Of a stretch of 64,000 nucleotides of DNA, positions 21,111-33,217 are shown one piece after another. Numbering within the stretch: position 1 is the first letter of the stretch; every line of letters begins with the position of its first letter. Below the pieces are notes generated by a model. It was not told the origin of the DNA, ran no database searches, and was given only the letters and a program-made list of their open reading frames with translations. The stretch is from positions 12,138,654 to 12,202,653 of the forward strand of contig NC_084886.1 in NCBI RefSeq assembly GCF_958979055.1, given 5' to 3'. The position numbers and the translations under genes are program-made. This stretch comes from Alnus glutinosa (taxonomy: Eukaryota > Streptophyta > Magnoliopsida > Fagales > Betulaceae).

Positions 21111-21897
21111 TGAAGCTTGCGATTTGAGCTCAACCTCATTTTTGTCGTAGAATCCATCGATGGAGTTCAAAAGCAAACTGCAAAACTTGGCGGCGATGGA
21201 TTGTAAAAGTTTGATCCTTGGCTTTATATTGAATCTACTTCGCTTGTGTTTAATTACATTCTTTTCGTTCTACGTTTCAAGTTCACCTTCACCAACTTAA
21301 GCATCAAAAAATGATGTCACCGTCAGTATCGACGTACCACTTTGAACTATAACCTTCTTGCATGTCTCTAACATCGTGTAGATTAATTCAAGATTTGTGG
21401 TCATTTTATCATCCATGCATGTACGTGTTTCTATTCTTTAATTTCCTTTTCCAAAATAAATAATGTATGTGAAGACCAAGAAAATAAATATGGAATTTAG
21501 GTGTTTAATAAATTATGTTTATTAAATGGTTGAGATTAGTAATTATATTCTAGGAAATAATAATCATGTTATGAAAATAAAATACATTTGGGTTAAGATG
21601 TGGGTAATTATTATAGTAGGTCCTAATTAGATAAATAATTAAATACATTGATTAATGTTTAGTTTAAAAATATGAGGGGGTCAAATGTTAATTAATAAAC
21701 GATATGATTTTAATAAAATAGGGTCCTTCTTTAATTCATATAATTTGGGGGCTTTAAAAATAAAGTAATCTCCCTTTTGCCATGTGTCATTGCCCGATTG
21801 GCCGAGGAAGATTTCATCATCCCTTTTCACCCACTAGCAGCTCGCCACGTGTCCCGATCTTCTTCATCTTCTTTTCTTTTCGGGGAGTGATCCTTAT

Positions 21898-21993
21898 ACT
21901 CACACTACATAACAATGACACAACACCAAGTCACAATGTGTGGACTCCACTCCATTGTGCCTTGGTGTTGTGTCATTATTGTGTAGTGTGAGT
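21898..21993. repeat. 41-bp-arm hairpin, probable MITE remnant
   Basis: Arms 21898-21938 and 21953-21993 are inverted repeats (ACTCACACTACA...) with a few mismatches around a 14-bp loop. The element lies inside the LTR-like insertion. Confidence 0.75.
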
Positions 21994-24601
21994 GTTTTAA
22001 TAATTTCTCCTTCTTTTCTTCTTTTCTTTCTCTCCTCTCCTCTCTCACGCACGTCACTGCCTCTCTCCTTCTCCCTTTTCTTTTCCTTTTCTTCCTCTTT
22101 CTCTCCTTCTCCTCTCTGTTCTCCCGCACATCACAGCAACCCCTCCCCATTTCTCTCTTCCCCTTCTTCACACATGTTGAGAGAGAGTAGACCGAGACTG
22201 AGAGACCGAGAGATTGAGAGAGAGCCGGGTGCCAAAACCCGAGACTTGCGACCCGGTGACCCGTGAACCCGTGAGGCCGGTAGAACCCGATCGGTGTGCT
22301 GAGTCATCGCCGGTGTCCTGAGGAGCGACGATGGCCGAACCAGGGGCGGATTACGGTCAACCCAGGCCCGACTTCTAGTGGATTTTCGGCGAAGACCCGT
22401 GAGACCCGTAACCCAGAACCCCTCAGACCCGTGACCTGCCGAACCTGAGAGGAAATCTGGTTCTCCAAGTGCGATTTCCGGCGGTCCAGGGGGTGTTTTC
22501 CGGCGATTCACCCCTGTGACCGATCTCCCTGTTTTTGATGGATTTTTGTGAAAATCCCCATAGGTAAATCCCAATGATTTTATGATTTGGGGGTTTTCAT
22601 TTAATTGTAATTTGTTGTGTGTGTGTGTGGTCGGTTGTGTTGGCGGTGGGGTGATTTTAGTTGAGGCTTGTTTTGGCCGAATGGGTCTTTCTTTTGAGGT
22701 TGATGTAGCTACCGGTTAATGTTTGTTGGAGTGGGTGTTTGAAGCTCGAATTTATTTTCATGTTTTGGTTGCTAGAATTGATTGGGGATTTTGCAATGTT
22801 GATGATCGTTGGATGTTAATCGATTAGGGCTTGTATGGTTGAGTTTATGTGTTAACCGTGAGGGTATTGTACTTGGAACTGGAATTATTTCGGGTGTGTT
22901 GGGTGCTAGCCAATGGTGTCTGATTGGTGTTCCGGTGGGTGAAATTACTGTGGATGGCCGTGTGTGTGTGTAGGCTGATTATGGGTTGCTGTATTTTAGT
23001 GTTTCAACGATGGGTTTTGGGCTGTGATTTTGAAGAGGATGGTTGAACATATGTACTTGGATATGTGGTGTGTTGTATTGTGAATTGGCTAGATAATGGT
23101 TGTATTAAATTGGAGAAATATTGTGTTCATGAGACCAATGAGAAAGAAGTTATGTTAAGTTCAATAATTAAAATGAAAACATTAGATTGGAAGAGAAATT
23201 ATGCGATGGGCAAATGTGAGAAAAATGAGCATAAAGAGCAAAGAGTAAAATAAATAAAGGGAGTAGATAGATAGATATATTATAATTTGATATTATAGTT
23301 TAATCTAAGTAACTCCATAGCCATTAAATCGTTTAGATCCTTTTTATGTAAATAACAAATACGGCTAAAATAGAGAAGAGGTTGTGGTGTCTGATTGAAT
23401 ATAAATTGCAAAAATGAATGAATCATTGAATGGGTAAAATGATTTAATAAATGGACCATAAGACTCTTGTCTAATTTAATTAAGATTAGAAGAACATAGA
23501 GTGGTAAATTTCCCAAATGACCTTAAGTTAATAGGTATAAGTTAGTAAGCTTACAGGAACACATATATGTAATATGAATCCATTATTTGGCAACGTAGTA
23601 ACTAATACACCTATACAAGCACACATTATATTCATGTGTCATTGGATGAAGTTAAGCATCGTGTGTGTGTGTATATATATATATATATACAAATGTAAAT
23701 AGGTTAAATATGTATTGGTAACTTAGTAAATAAGTAACTAGTCGTTATTGAGTTAACAATGACAATAGGATGTGATAATAATAAATGACAAGCTATAAAA
23801 AGGATTAGGAGTAATAATGTGACACAACAAAAACAAATAAGCTAATGAAATAATAGATGTGTCTTCTAGTTAATAAATAAGATAAGACGCAAACCTATAA
23901 CGAACGACTAATCTAATAATAGCTTAAGGTGTTTAGCTAGCTTTAGAAGCGAGTAACGTGATGTGACGTGTGAGCACGAGGGTAGTTAGGATGTCATAGA
24001 GTATGAGATTCAATAGTGTAGTCTAACGATACCAATGTTTGCAGGATCATGTTCGGATTGGAGAATTTAATTGGTTCTCCAATGTAGAGTCCAAGTGACT
24101 AGAGTCCAAGGAGTGTTTGAGTTGGAGTCCAATGCAGCCAAGGTGGGTATTCCACTCACTGAGAAAATATATATTTTTATATGTATTGGATTGATAAAAA
24201 TATATATATTGTTTATGAAACCGAACCAACCATATGATGAAATGTATATGCTTTGAGATGATTTATTAGTTTCGATTATGTTTAAACTATATCAATGATG
24301 TTTAAGAGATAGTGCAAGAGTGAAAAGTATTGAATAGATTTAAAGTGTTAAATTCTGCGGTTGAGATTTAAATTATGCAAATTGTTTGAGAACATGTCAT
24401 GTTGAAACTGTGTAGATTTTATAAAGAAACTAAGTTTTGAATGATTTCAAAGTATTGGATAAAATGCTGGATTTGTTTAGTTTTAAAAGGGCGTGATTTA
24501 ACAACTGCATAATTTCAGTGTGATACAGTAGTGAAATATATATTGGTCAAGCACGGAACATTGAGCATGTAGTATAAAGCATACATACTAGCAGCATCAG
24601 T

Positions 24602-25724
24602 ATATCAGCAGCATATCAGTATCAGCAGCATATCAGTATCAGCAGCATTATTAGCCCCAGTTCAGGCATAGCATATATAGCATTGTTTTGTGAGAGGTGT
24701 TTTTATGCTGAGTAGTTTTACTAGACGTATTGGTATGCATAAGAGTCTTCATGAAAAAGATCTTATGTATATTTCTATCGGATAGTCATGTGTTAAGATC
24801 ATACATTGAACTTGAAAGTACATGGATACGTGATTGTCCAAGTGCGAGTAATGGCATGTCTATGAGTAGAAAGGTTGACTGTTCTTGTTCTTCAGGAAAG
24901 ACGTGTTAGCATGATTGAGTTTAGCTCTAGTACTCTCATGATCTACTGACGTTCAAGGCACGAAGCTGAAATACGATTAGAGATGGTGTTGCGAGTATTT
25001 TGTTGACGGATGTTGTCCTAGTATGGAAGAGTAAGATGCCATGTTCCTTGCTTATGACCTATGTGTATGCATGATATCTGTGATGGAGTGATCGTATGCA
25101 CATATGTCTGAGCGACCGATGAAAAGTATTATTATAGAGGGGTCTATATGTAGGAACTTCTACATATCAGTAGCATATCAGTATCAGCAGCATATCAGTA
25201 TCAGTAGCATTATTAGCCCCAGTTCAGGCATAGCATATATAGCATTGTTTTGTGAGAGGTGTTTTTATGCTGAGTAGTTTTACTAGACGTATTGGTATGC
25301 ATAAGAGTCTTCATGAAAAAGATCTTATGTATATTTCTATCGGATAGTCATGTGTTAAGATCATACATTGAACTTGAAAGTACATGGATACGTGATTGTC
25401 CAGGTGCGAGTAATGGCATGTCTATGAGTAGAAAGGTTGACTGTTCTTGTTCTTCAGGAAAGACGTGTTAGCATGATTGAGTTTAGCTCTAGTACTCTCA
25501 TGATCTACTGACGTTCAAGGCACGAAGCTGAAATACGATTAGAGATGGTGTTACGAGTATTTTGTTGACGGATGTTGTCCTAGTATGGAAGAGTAAGATG
25601 CCATGTTCCTTGCTTATGACCTATGTGTATGCATGATATCTGTGATGGAGTGATCGTATGCACATATGTCTGAGCGACCGATGAAAAGTATTATTATAGA
25701 GAGGTCTATATGTAGAAACTTCCA
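24602..25724. repeat. 562-bp direct tandem duplication
   Basis: 24602-25163 and 25164-25724 are almost identical, with only a handful of substitutions noticed. Each begins with a short minisatellite of CAGTATCAGCAGCATAT units, which probably promoted the unequal exchange. No coding content. Confidence 0.88.
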
Positions 25725-26407
25725 AGGAGGGATGACTGGAACTTCTACATATGTTCACAGCTATATAGTATGTTTTAAATGATTTCTGAATAGTCGGTGT
25801 TTGCTACATTAGCTATTGGTAAATTGTGGCTAATATAGTGCTCGCATGACTAAAAATAAAATAAGGGTTGGTTCTTTGTGAAAACTCAGTTAGTCTTATA
25901 CCACTGAGGTCTTAGTATGTTTCATGCTAAGGCGGTGAACTCATTCTTTCACCTATGCGGATGTGGATACCACCACAACCGTGTAGATGATGTTTCTTTG
26001 GCTGCAGGTACTTCGATATAGTTGATGGGTTAGTAGCAGTGTGTTTGAGATGTTATGACTGAAGCTCGCCGCGACAGTTATAATTGTCGGACTACGAATT
26101 GTCCACTATTTTATAGGTCTAGTATGGCTTGTGACTTTTGTGTCACTTATTATTTGTAAAGCCATTGTTGTTTTGTAATTGTTGTGTTAATAAAGACTCA
26201 AACAGATAGATGTTAAATGGCTCTTTGTTGTAATTGATTTGTGATAGATGTATAAGTTGTAATTTTCGCTATTCAGATTTATGTTTTCCGCTGCATAGAT
26301 AGATTTATGTTATACTCTGATTATCAGGTACATGTTATAGGGCATGTGCCATATGTTGGCTGAGTGACACGTAGTCGTACCACTGCGATGACTCATTTTA
26401 CGTTTTG

Positions 26408-26443
<36 letters not shown>

Positions 26444-26458
26444 TGTCGTCACAATGTA

Positions 26459-26810
26459 CGTAGTTTGAATTAATATATGGAGGACGGAAGGGATCTATGG
26501 TTTTCAAATCTCTTTTATGCTTTTGTCAAGAAATCCATGTTCTTTTTTTTGAACTAATAGCATGTGCTATTATAAATTCTGCAAATCATACATCATGATA
26601 AATAAAGGGACAGGACCCTTTTAAACTCTAAGCCAGAAGGATCTGACTTAAAAAACAGCTGTCTTAGCAGAGACATCGAACCCTACTAAAATTACATTTG
26701 AGCTTCTCTTATATTAACGCTCATACTCAAATAAAAGATGGCCGATTTAGCATCTGTCAACAAAAATTTCAATAAAATCTGAGAAATAGACAGGCAAACT
26801 GATTAATATG
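26459..26810. other. Short interval, possible retroposon 3' end
   Basis: A T-run at about 26541-26548 followed by GAACTAATAGCATG could be the reversed poly-A end of a short retroposon reaching about 26800. There is no reading frame and no target duplication, so this is only a suggestion. Confidence 0.25.
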
Positions 26811-28361
26811 CATTAGCGTCAATTCTGTTGTCGTCCTAAATGTCATGGAGACTCATTGACAATAGCAATTACAATGTCCAACAAAATATTTAGATAATTT
26901 GTATTAAATAATTACAAGCACATTGACTATTGAATCTGCAGAACAGATGGTTGGTTTGGTGACTTGGGTCTTTGGATTTATCTGAAATTATTTTAAATAA
27001 TTTATATCATTTTGTCTTGTTCAAGTCGGTAGGTTTTTGCCTTTGCTAGCCACCTAGCTTTGTTGATGGTCTTGTCCCTCTCTGGGGTTTAGTCCCGATC
27101 GATCTCCTTTAAAAAAAAATACTCAAAAAATGCCAAAATCCATAGTCAAACTAACAAGAATAAAATGATGAAAAAAAATCACGCCATACGTGTCAAAACA
27201 GCAAACTAAAAACAATATATTAGGAATAAAAAAAATATATATATATTGAAATCAAAGGAGAAAGTCAAGACGCCAAACCTTTTTGAGTTATGATATAATT
27301 AGGAAGTTGAGACAATGAAGTTTGTTGTCCAAGCAAGAGGCCAGGTTAATTGATCAATTATAAAATGACCAATTTTGAGTTAAATATAAAGGAAACTGAA
27401 ACTATGAAGCTTGTTGTCCAAGCAAGAGGCCAGGTTTACTATTGATCATTATAAAATGACCAATTGTGAGAGTTAAATTGGTACCGCATTAATTATATTG
27501 CTCCTTCAAACATGAGTAATGAGGTAAAGCTTCATGGGACATGGCCAAGTCCATTCAGTTACAGAGTGATATGGGCTCTGAAACTGAAGGGCATACCATA
27601 TGAATACATAGAAGAAGATCTTTCCAACAAAAGTCTTGTTCTTCTCCAACTCAATCCAGTCCACAAGAAGATCCCTGTGCTTGTTCACGTCGGAAAACCA
27701 ATTTGCGAGTCCATGATTATCATTGAATATATAGAAGAGATGTGGCCTCACAACCCCTTGCTGCCCACTGATCCTTATGAGAGATCTGTTGCTCGCTTTT
27801 GGATTAATTAGTTTGCTGAAGATAAGGTACATATATGCTTCCCCTTTTCCCACTTGCTCTTCTGTTTTTTTTTAGTTGCTTCATCTTCTTCGGTACTTTA
27901 GTTAATCCTCCTAAACTTTTGTTACTTTTATAATATCCTCATTAAAGTTTAAAAACCCTCAATTTAGTAGGGATAGGATCCTCTCCATTTCATTTAATCA
28001 AATGAAAGGTCATGATTTTAGATTTGTTCATCTAACGGTACGTGTATACGAAGTCAATATTGTCACGTCTTTTAAAAATTTAAATAATGTGAAATCTGTA
28101 TACCATTAGTGTATCGAACTTTCAATTTTTTGCAATCTCACGCCTTCCATTGAAATTTGGGGTTTAATTGGACAGTCAAAGGGTAAATATACACTTATAC
28201 CCTTGTAAAATTTATAAAATTACAATTAATTTTTTATAAAAAGAAAATAATAAGGGTGTTTTGGAAATTTTTCACCACTCCGTTAGAGTTTTCCGTAAAA
28301 TCCTAAAGGAGGGGTAAGGTTGTAAATTTTTTAAATTTTAATACACTAAATTGAGATTTTA

Positions 28362-28416
<55 letters not shown>

Positions 28417-28484
28417 TTGGGAGGAGGTTATAAAGGTAAAAAAAGTTCAGAAAGATTAAGTGAAGTTTTCCCTTATTATTATTA

Positions 28485-28701
28485 GGACAGAAATTTTCTA
28501 CAAACCGGTTTGTAGAAAATTTCTTACAACCCACATATAAGATTGACATGTGTTCCTCGGCATGTGAGAAGCACATGTTATTTAAATAGCACGTGATTCT
28601 TACATGCTTTTTTAATAGCATTAATTAAAAAAACATGTGTTTTTCACATGTTTAAAGGACACAAGTCCTTTTTATATGTGGGTTGTATGAAATTTCTGTC
28701 A
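28485..28701. mobile_element. Mutator-like MITE in the GST-B intron
   Basis: The ends GGACAGAAATTT and AAATTTCTGTCA are inverted repeats, flanked by TTATTATTA on both sides (28476-28484 and 28702-28710), a 9-bp duplication of a TTA repeat. The left end contains the palindrome CTACAAACCGGTTTGTAG. It is absent from the GST-A intron. A relative is at 30870-31097. Confidence 0.75.
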
Positions 28702-28723
28702 TTATTATTATTAGTTTGATTTA

Positions 28724-29444
28724 TGCTCCGTTTGGTTCAACGTAAGATGATTTTCGTCGTAAAATATTTTCGGCAAAATTATTTTCAAAAAAATTAATTT
28801 TCTCGAAAATATTTTTCGACGTTTGGCTGGCACGAAAAAATTATGAAAGGCGAAAATCAAAGTCTGGCGACTGTCACCGGAATCCGTCAATGTCTGGTCG
28901 CCGTTGCAGGATTCCGTTGGCAGGTTTGGCCGGATCCGGCCAAAATGGCCGAATTCCAGTCGGACTACTCTGGATCCGGCCGGATCCTAGCCATTTTGGC
29001 CAGATTCGGGCGAATCTGGCCATTTTGACCGGATCCGGCTGGATAAATGGTTGGATTCGTCCAGATTTGGCTGGATCCTAGCCATTTTGGCCAGATCCGG
29101 CCGGATCAATGGACGGATCTGGCTTCTGACCATGCCCGAAATCTCGCGACGGTGACCGAATGTCGCCAGATTCCAGCGCTGGCAGGTTCTTGATGGCCGG
29201 ATTCCAGCGCCGGCTAGATTTCAATGATCGATTATTGCTGGATTCCGGCAATCGAATATCAAACGTACGTGAAAAGACGAAGAGTTTAATTTCAAAAAAC
29301 CATAAATCGTTTTCAAAAAATTAAAGAAGTTTTTATGATCAAACTGAAAATAATTTCCGTTGACCATTATTTTCACCCCTACCAAACACCGTAAAATATC
29401 AAAATCATTTTTCAGAAATCATTTTACGGCGAACAAAACGGAGC
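28724..29444. mobile_element. MITE with GC-rich internal minisatellite
   Basis: The ends GCTCCGTTTGGTTCAACG and CGAACAAAACGGAGC are imperfect inverted repeats about 720 bp apart, and the GST-A intron lacks this piece. The inside is unusual for the region: repeated CCGGATCCGGC, TTTTGGCCAGAT and related words (about 28920-29240). No coding frame is supported. The target duplication is short or unclear. Confidence 0.7.
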
Positions 29445-30869
29445 TAACTGAAATTCTTTTGAGTTTATTGATTTTCATAATAGAGTCTCTTATTTCGTTA
29501 GGGCCTTGCAATGTGGATAGTTTATCGAACTAGTGGCGAAGAACAAGAGAAGGCCATCAAAGACACCTTGGAGATGCTGAGAGCCATGGAGGAAGATGGG
29601 CTCAGCCGAGACAAGAAATATTTTGGTGGGGACAACATTGGGATAGTGGACATTGCCTTTGGGCAGATTGCTTAATGGTTGGGAGTCATTGAAGAAGTTG
29701 TCGGGGTGAAGCTGCTTGAGGCTCACAAGTTCCCTCGCTTGCATGCATGGATCAGGAGTTTTAAGGAAGTTCCTGTAATCAAATTGAACCTTCCTGATCG
29801 TGATGAAATGTTGGTCTTTTTTAAGCGTAGAAGGGAAGTGTTGCTGGCATCTTTACAAGATTAATTAGTCTCTAAACTTGTGAGTTTTTGGGTCTCCATG
29901 TTTTTTATTTTGAATGTCGTGGCTGCATGGGCATGGAACCTTTAGTATGGTATGTATCACCTATGATTGAGAGAATAAGAAAATGCGTTCTTTGTTGGTT
30001 ATCCAAATATGTGATGAGACAATGAAAAAAGAGGGCCAAAATGATATGAACTGTGTTACATATGTAACATTACTGTTGTATGGCTGTATGGATAGGATTA
30101 GGTTGTTGAGACTTGGTTGAGTTCAATATAAAGCTAAGCAATTCGATCTGATTGCTTCGGCAATATCTTTAAGATATATTTTTTTTTTCGATGAATAAGT
30201 GAACTATATTGATCTCAAACCAACGGTACAAACTGTTCAACCCAACAAAACAAGGGAGCAAACTAGCTCAAACCGAACAAAAACAACAACCCAGCTGGAC
30301 AAAAAACCAGCAAACAACCAACCTATACAACAACAAACAAACTAGCATTTACACCAAAATTCTAGTATCTATGTTCCAGCAAAGGCATAATCTGATAGAC
30401 TTTTTAGTCTTTTGGAAACACCCTTTTTCCCGAAATCCTTGTCCGGACTTCCCAAAAAATGGACTTCAAAATCTGCTCCTCAGTCTGTGGTTGTCCATAA
30501 TACTTGATCTCATTCTGGGCACACCAAATACCTTACACAAAAGAGCTCAAAATCAACCGATATATAATACCCTCCATGGACTTAGAATTCCAATTCTTGC
30601 ACCCATCACTGATTATAACCGACCAATCAGAAGGAGGAGCCAATGGAGAGCAACGTTGCATACAAGTTTTCCATATCCTATATGTAAAGCTACAGGAAAA
30701 CAAAAGATGGTCTCTACTTTCAATAAAACTAGCTTGTAACCCGTGCTATGCTCGGGATTCTTTCTTATAATTTAGTTTCATAATAATAATAATAAAAAAA
30801 TGGAAGAAGAGAAGCATATAAAATACAGATAAAAAATGAAAATTGAAAAACACTAATATAATATAATAG

Positions 30870-31097
30870 GGACAAAAATTTCTTATAAACTGGTTTATAG
30901 GAAATTTTCTACGACTCAAAATTAAAAAAGACACGTATCATTTAAACATGTGAGAAGCACATTTTTTTTTATTAATGCTATGTTCGTACATGCTATTTAA
31001 ATAACATATGATTCTCACATGCCAAATGACACATGTCAATCTTATATGTGGATTGTAAGAAATTCCCCACAAATCGGTTTGTAGGAAATTTCTGTCC
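30870..31097. mobile_element. Mutator-like MITE with perfect 9-bp TSD
   Basis: The ends GGACAAAAATTTC and GAAATTTCTGTCC are inverted repeats. ATATAATAG is duplicated exactly at 30861-30869 and 31098-31106. It belongs to the same family as 28485-28701 and is inserted within the Helitron, so it is the innermost layer of the nest. Confidence 0.85.
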
Positions 31098-32504
31098 ATA
31101 TAATAGTATTATCTTTTTTGTATTACACAAAGTAATAAAAAACTACTCAATAAACATAATACGCTAAAAAATCATCATACCCCATACAAAAAACAACCAT
31201 AGGAAACTCTCTCTCACTATCATTTTCTTGAATTTAGTGTAAAATTTACAAAAGATAAAATAAGCAATTTGAATGAAAAATAATATATTAATTACATAAA
31301 AAATAAAGAATAAATTAGAGTTTTCTTTTCCATATACTTTTTCGGTTCATATGAAACCTTGAAAATCAATATTGTCTATCAATTAAGCACGTTACCAATG
31401 TGCATTATATAGGGAAAAAAATCAGTGAACAACGTAAATTAAAAAATCATCATACCTCGTACTCAAAACAACAAAAATAAAAAAAAATATATAAATTATC
31501 AATGCAAAAATAAGGATAGAAAATCAAATCAGAAAAACAGAAGCACATAAAATAAATACAAACATATTATTTACAATTCTATTGAACACAACCCCGACAA
31601 ACTTGAAAAGCAAATTTAAAAAAAAAAAAAAAAAAAAGCTATCGCAATATTACAAACAAAAATGTTCCAACAATAGCAAAAACTGCGCTCTCTTTGCTTT
31701 GAGCATCACTCTCCGGTAATGTAAACAACATTACAATTTTGCATAGCCACAAACCATTACTTCTCCATATATTTATTGAGAAAGTGAGAGATATTGGAGT
31801 GACTTTTGACATTTCCCAAAGAAAAAAAAAACTGACATTTGACTCTTTGAGGTTTAGTTTGTAACGGACATTTTGTGGGAGGGGAAACGGTGTTAGAGTA
31901 AAAGATTTTACTTAAAGGAAGAGAAAGAGGTAGAAATTAGTGAGGATTTAATGACAAAAAAAATTGACGTTTCTATTCATTTCTTATTCAATATAAGATA
32001 GTTAATTAGTGATATTAAATGCACAATTTATTTTACTTGAAATACACAGATCAGTTTAGTTTTATTTAAATTACCAGTTTTTTTACTCAAATGGCCGGTT
32101 CAATATTTAAAAAGTATGGATTCATGTCACGTGTCCTAATTCTATGCCAACTCTAAGTTGGAACTCGGCTTTTACATATATATGGTATATAAAACATTTA
32201 AATGAATTAATACCTAAGACCCTTATTTTTAGTTTAATTCATATAAATTAAAATATGTTAAAATATTTGTTCTCATAGGTGTAGTTTAGAATGAAAATAA
32301 GTATGAAGAAGAAAAGTAGAAAGAACAAAACCACAATTTTGATTATCAAAATATAAAATAGAAAATTAGTAGGAATTTTTTTTTTAATGTTGGTGTGATA
32401 CCTATTATATTTCAATCTTATATAATTTTGAATATTCGAAAAAACAAATGAACAAAAAAAAAAAATCTCATCAACATTCACAAACAAAATGGAAACATAT
32501 TTAG

Positions 32505-32583
32505 ATTTCAACCAAAAATATAAAAATACCAAAGAGTCATACTTATATCATTAATTGAGAGAGAGAGGCTACTTGTATCATTA

Positions 32584-32625
<42 letters not shown>

Positions 32626-32752
32626 AATAGATCGGTTATATTTAGATTTCAACCAAAAATATAAAAATACCAAAAATCTCATACTTATATCATTAATTGA
32701 GAGAGAGACTATTTGTATCATTAATAGAGAGAGAGGGAGAGAGATTAAATAG
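32505..32752. repeat. Tandem duplication with (GA)n inside the Helitron
   Basis: Two copies of about 120 bp, each with TCATACTTATATCATTAATT and GA-runs ending in GATTAAATAGA(T/C)CG. The first copy has a GA run near 32584-32623. Just to the right (32874-32945) is a pure TA microsatellite at the Helitron end. Confidence 0.75.
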
Positions 32753-32869
32753 ACCGATTCAATTTTATTTAAAAGACCGATTCTGTATTTAAATGACTGG
32801 TTTAGTTACTAAAAAGTATGGGTTCATGCCACGTGTCACTATTCTATGCCATTCTAAGGAAAAACTCGG

Positions 32870-32950
<81 letters not shown>

Positions 32951-33217
32951 TCTATAGAAAACACATTTTATATCACCTGTATATCCCCAACCCAGCATCC
33001 TATCTCCCGTAGTCAACCTATTCTTTATAACAAGCCATAAATAAAAGCTTGGAGTAAGGCATTTGGAAACCAAACTAACGACCCCCAATCCACAATTTCC
33101 TTCTTTTTCCTAAGGAAATTCCAGATGACAGCACACACATAAGAGCCCTTTTATTAGCAGCACCAAGAGAAATTTCAGGAAGTTTGCTTTGAATGGCCAC
33201 CAACTCATCAGACCGAA

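Larger units (their letters stand above)
21478..26453. mobile_element. Large solo-LTR-like insertion (about 4.98 kb)
   Basis: The sequence starts TGTGAAGACC and ends GGTGTCGTCACA, a TG...CA pair with a short inverted repeat. It is flanked by an exact 5-bp duplication ATGTA (21473-21477 and 26454-26458). No internal repeat of the start is seen and no gag or pol frame is present, so a solitary long LTR left by LTR-LTR recombination fits best. It contains a CT-rich zone, a GC-richer block (22200-22510), a 562-bp tandem duplication, AATAAA at 26189-26194 and a 31-A run before the end. Long LTRs of 4-5 kb are known in some plant Gypsy lineages. Lineage is undetermined. Confidence 0.7.
27512..29864 (+). 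pseudogene. Tau-class GST pseudogene (GST-B)
   Basis: A close copy of GST-A. Exon 1 corresponds to 27512-27826 and exon 2 to 29502-29864, with splice sites kept. A 3-bp insertion in exon 1 creates TAG at 27809-27811. A second stop, TAA at 29673-29675, replaces a Gln codon in exon 2. The glutathione-site motifs SPFS, KIPVL and ES are still readable in exon 1. The intron grew to about 1.7 kb through two MITE insertions. A product could be at most a 99-residue thioredoxin-like domain, so the gene is almost certainly dead as an enzyme. High identity to GST-A indicates a recent duplication and recent loss. Confidence 0.92.
30729..32945 (-). mobile_element. Non-autonomous Helitron inside the LINE
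   Basis: On the minus strand the 3' end shows the Helitron signature: a hairpin CCCGAGCATAGCACGGG, seven bases, then CTAG, followed by host T. The 5' end lies at 32945 next to host A. Removing 30729-32945 joins ...CATCA to TTTTATTG and restores a continuous LINE reading frame across the site, as expected for insertion between A and T without target duplication. The usual 5'-TC is replaced by a (TA)n run (32874-32945), perhaps by repeat expansion. No Rep/helicase gene is present. A second 5'-end-like sequence lies near 32090-32200. Confidence 0.8.

Noticed and set aside
22131-22574. 147-codon frame in the GC-richer part of the LTR-like insertion
   Set aside because: There is no recognisable family, and the region is inside a non-coding mobile element. 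Composition alone explains the open frame.
21478-26453. Interpretation as a gene with introns and a poly-A tail (retrogene)
   Set aside because: The TG...CA ends and the exact 5-bp duplication fit an LTR better, and no coding frame is present. The A-run lies inside the right boundary.
30209-30739. 176-codon plus-strand frame at the LINE 3' end
   Set aside because: It is antisense to the LINE tail and begins in the 3' UTR of the element.
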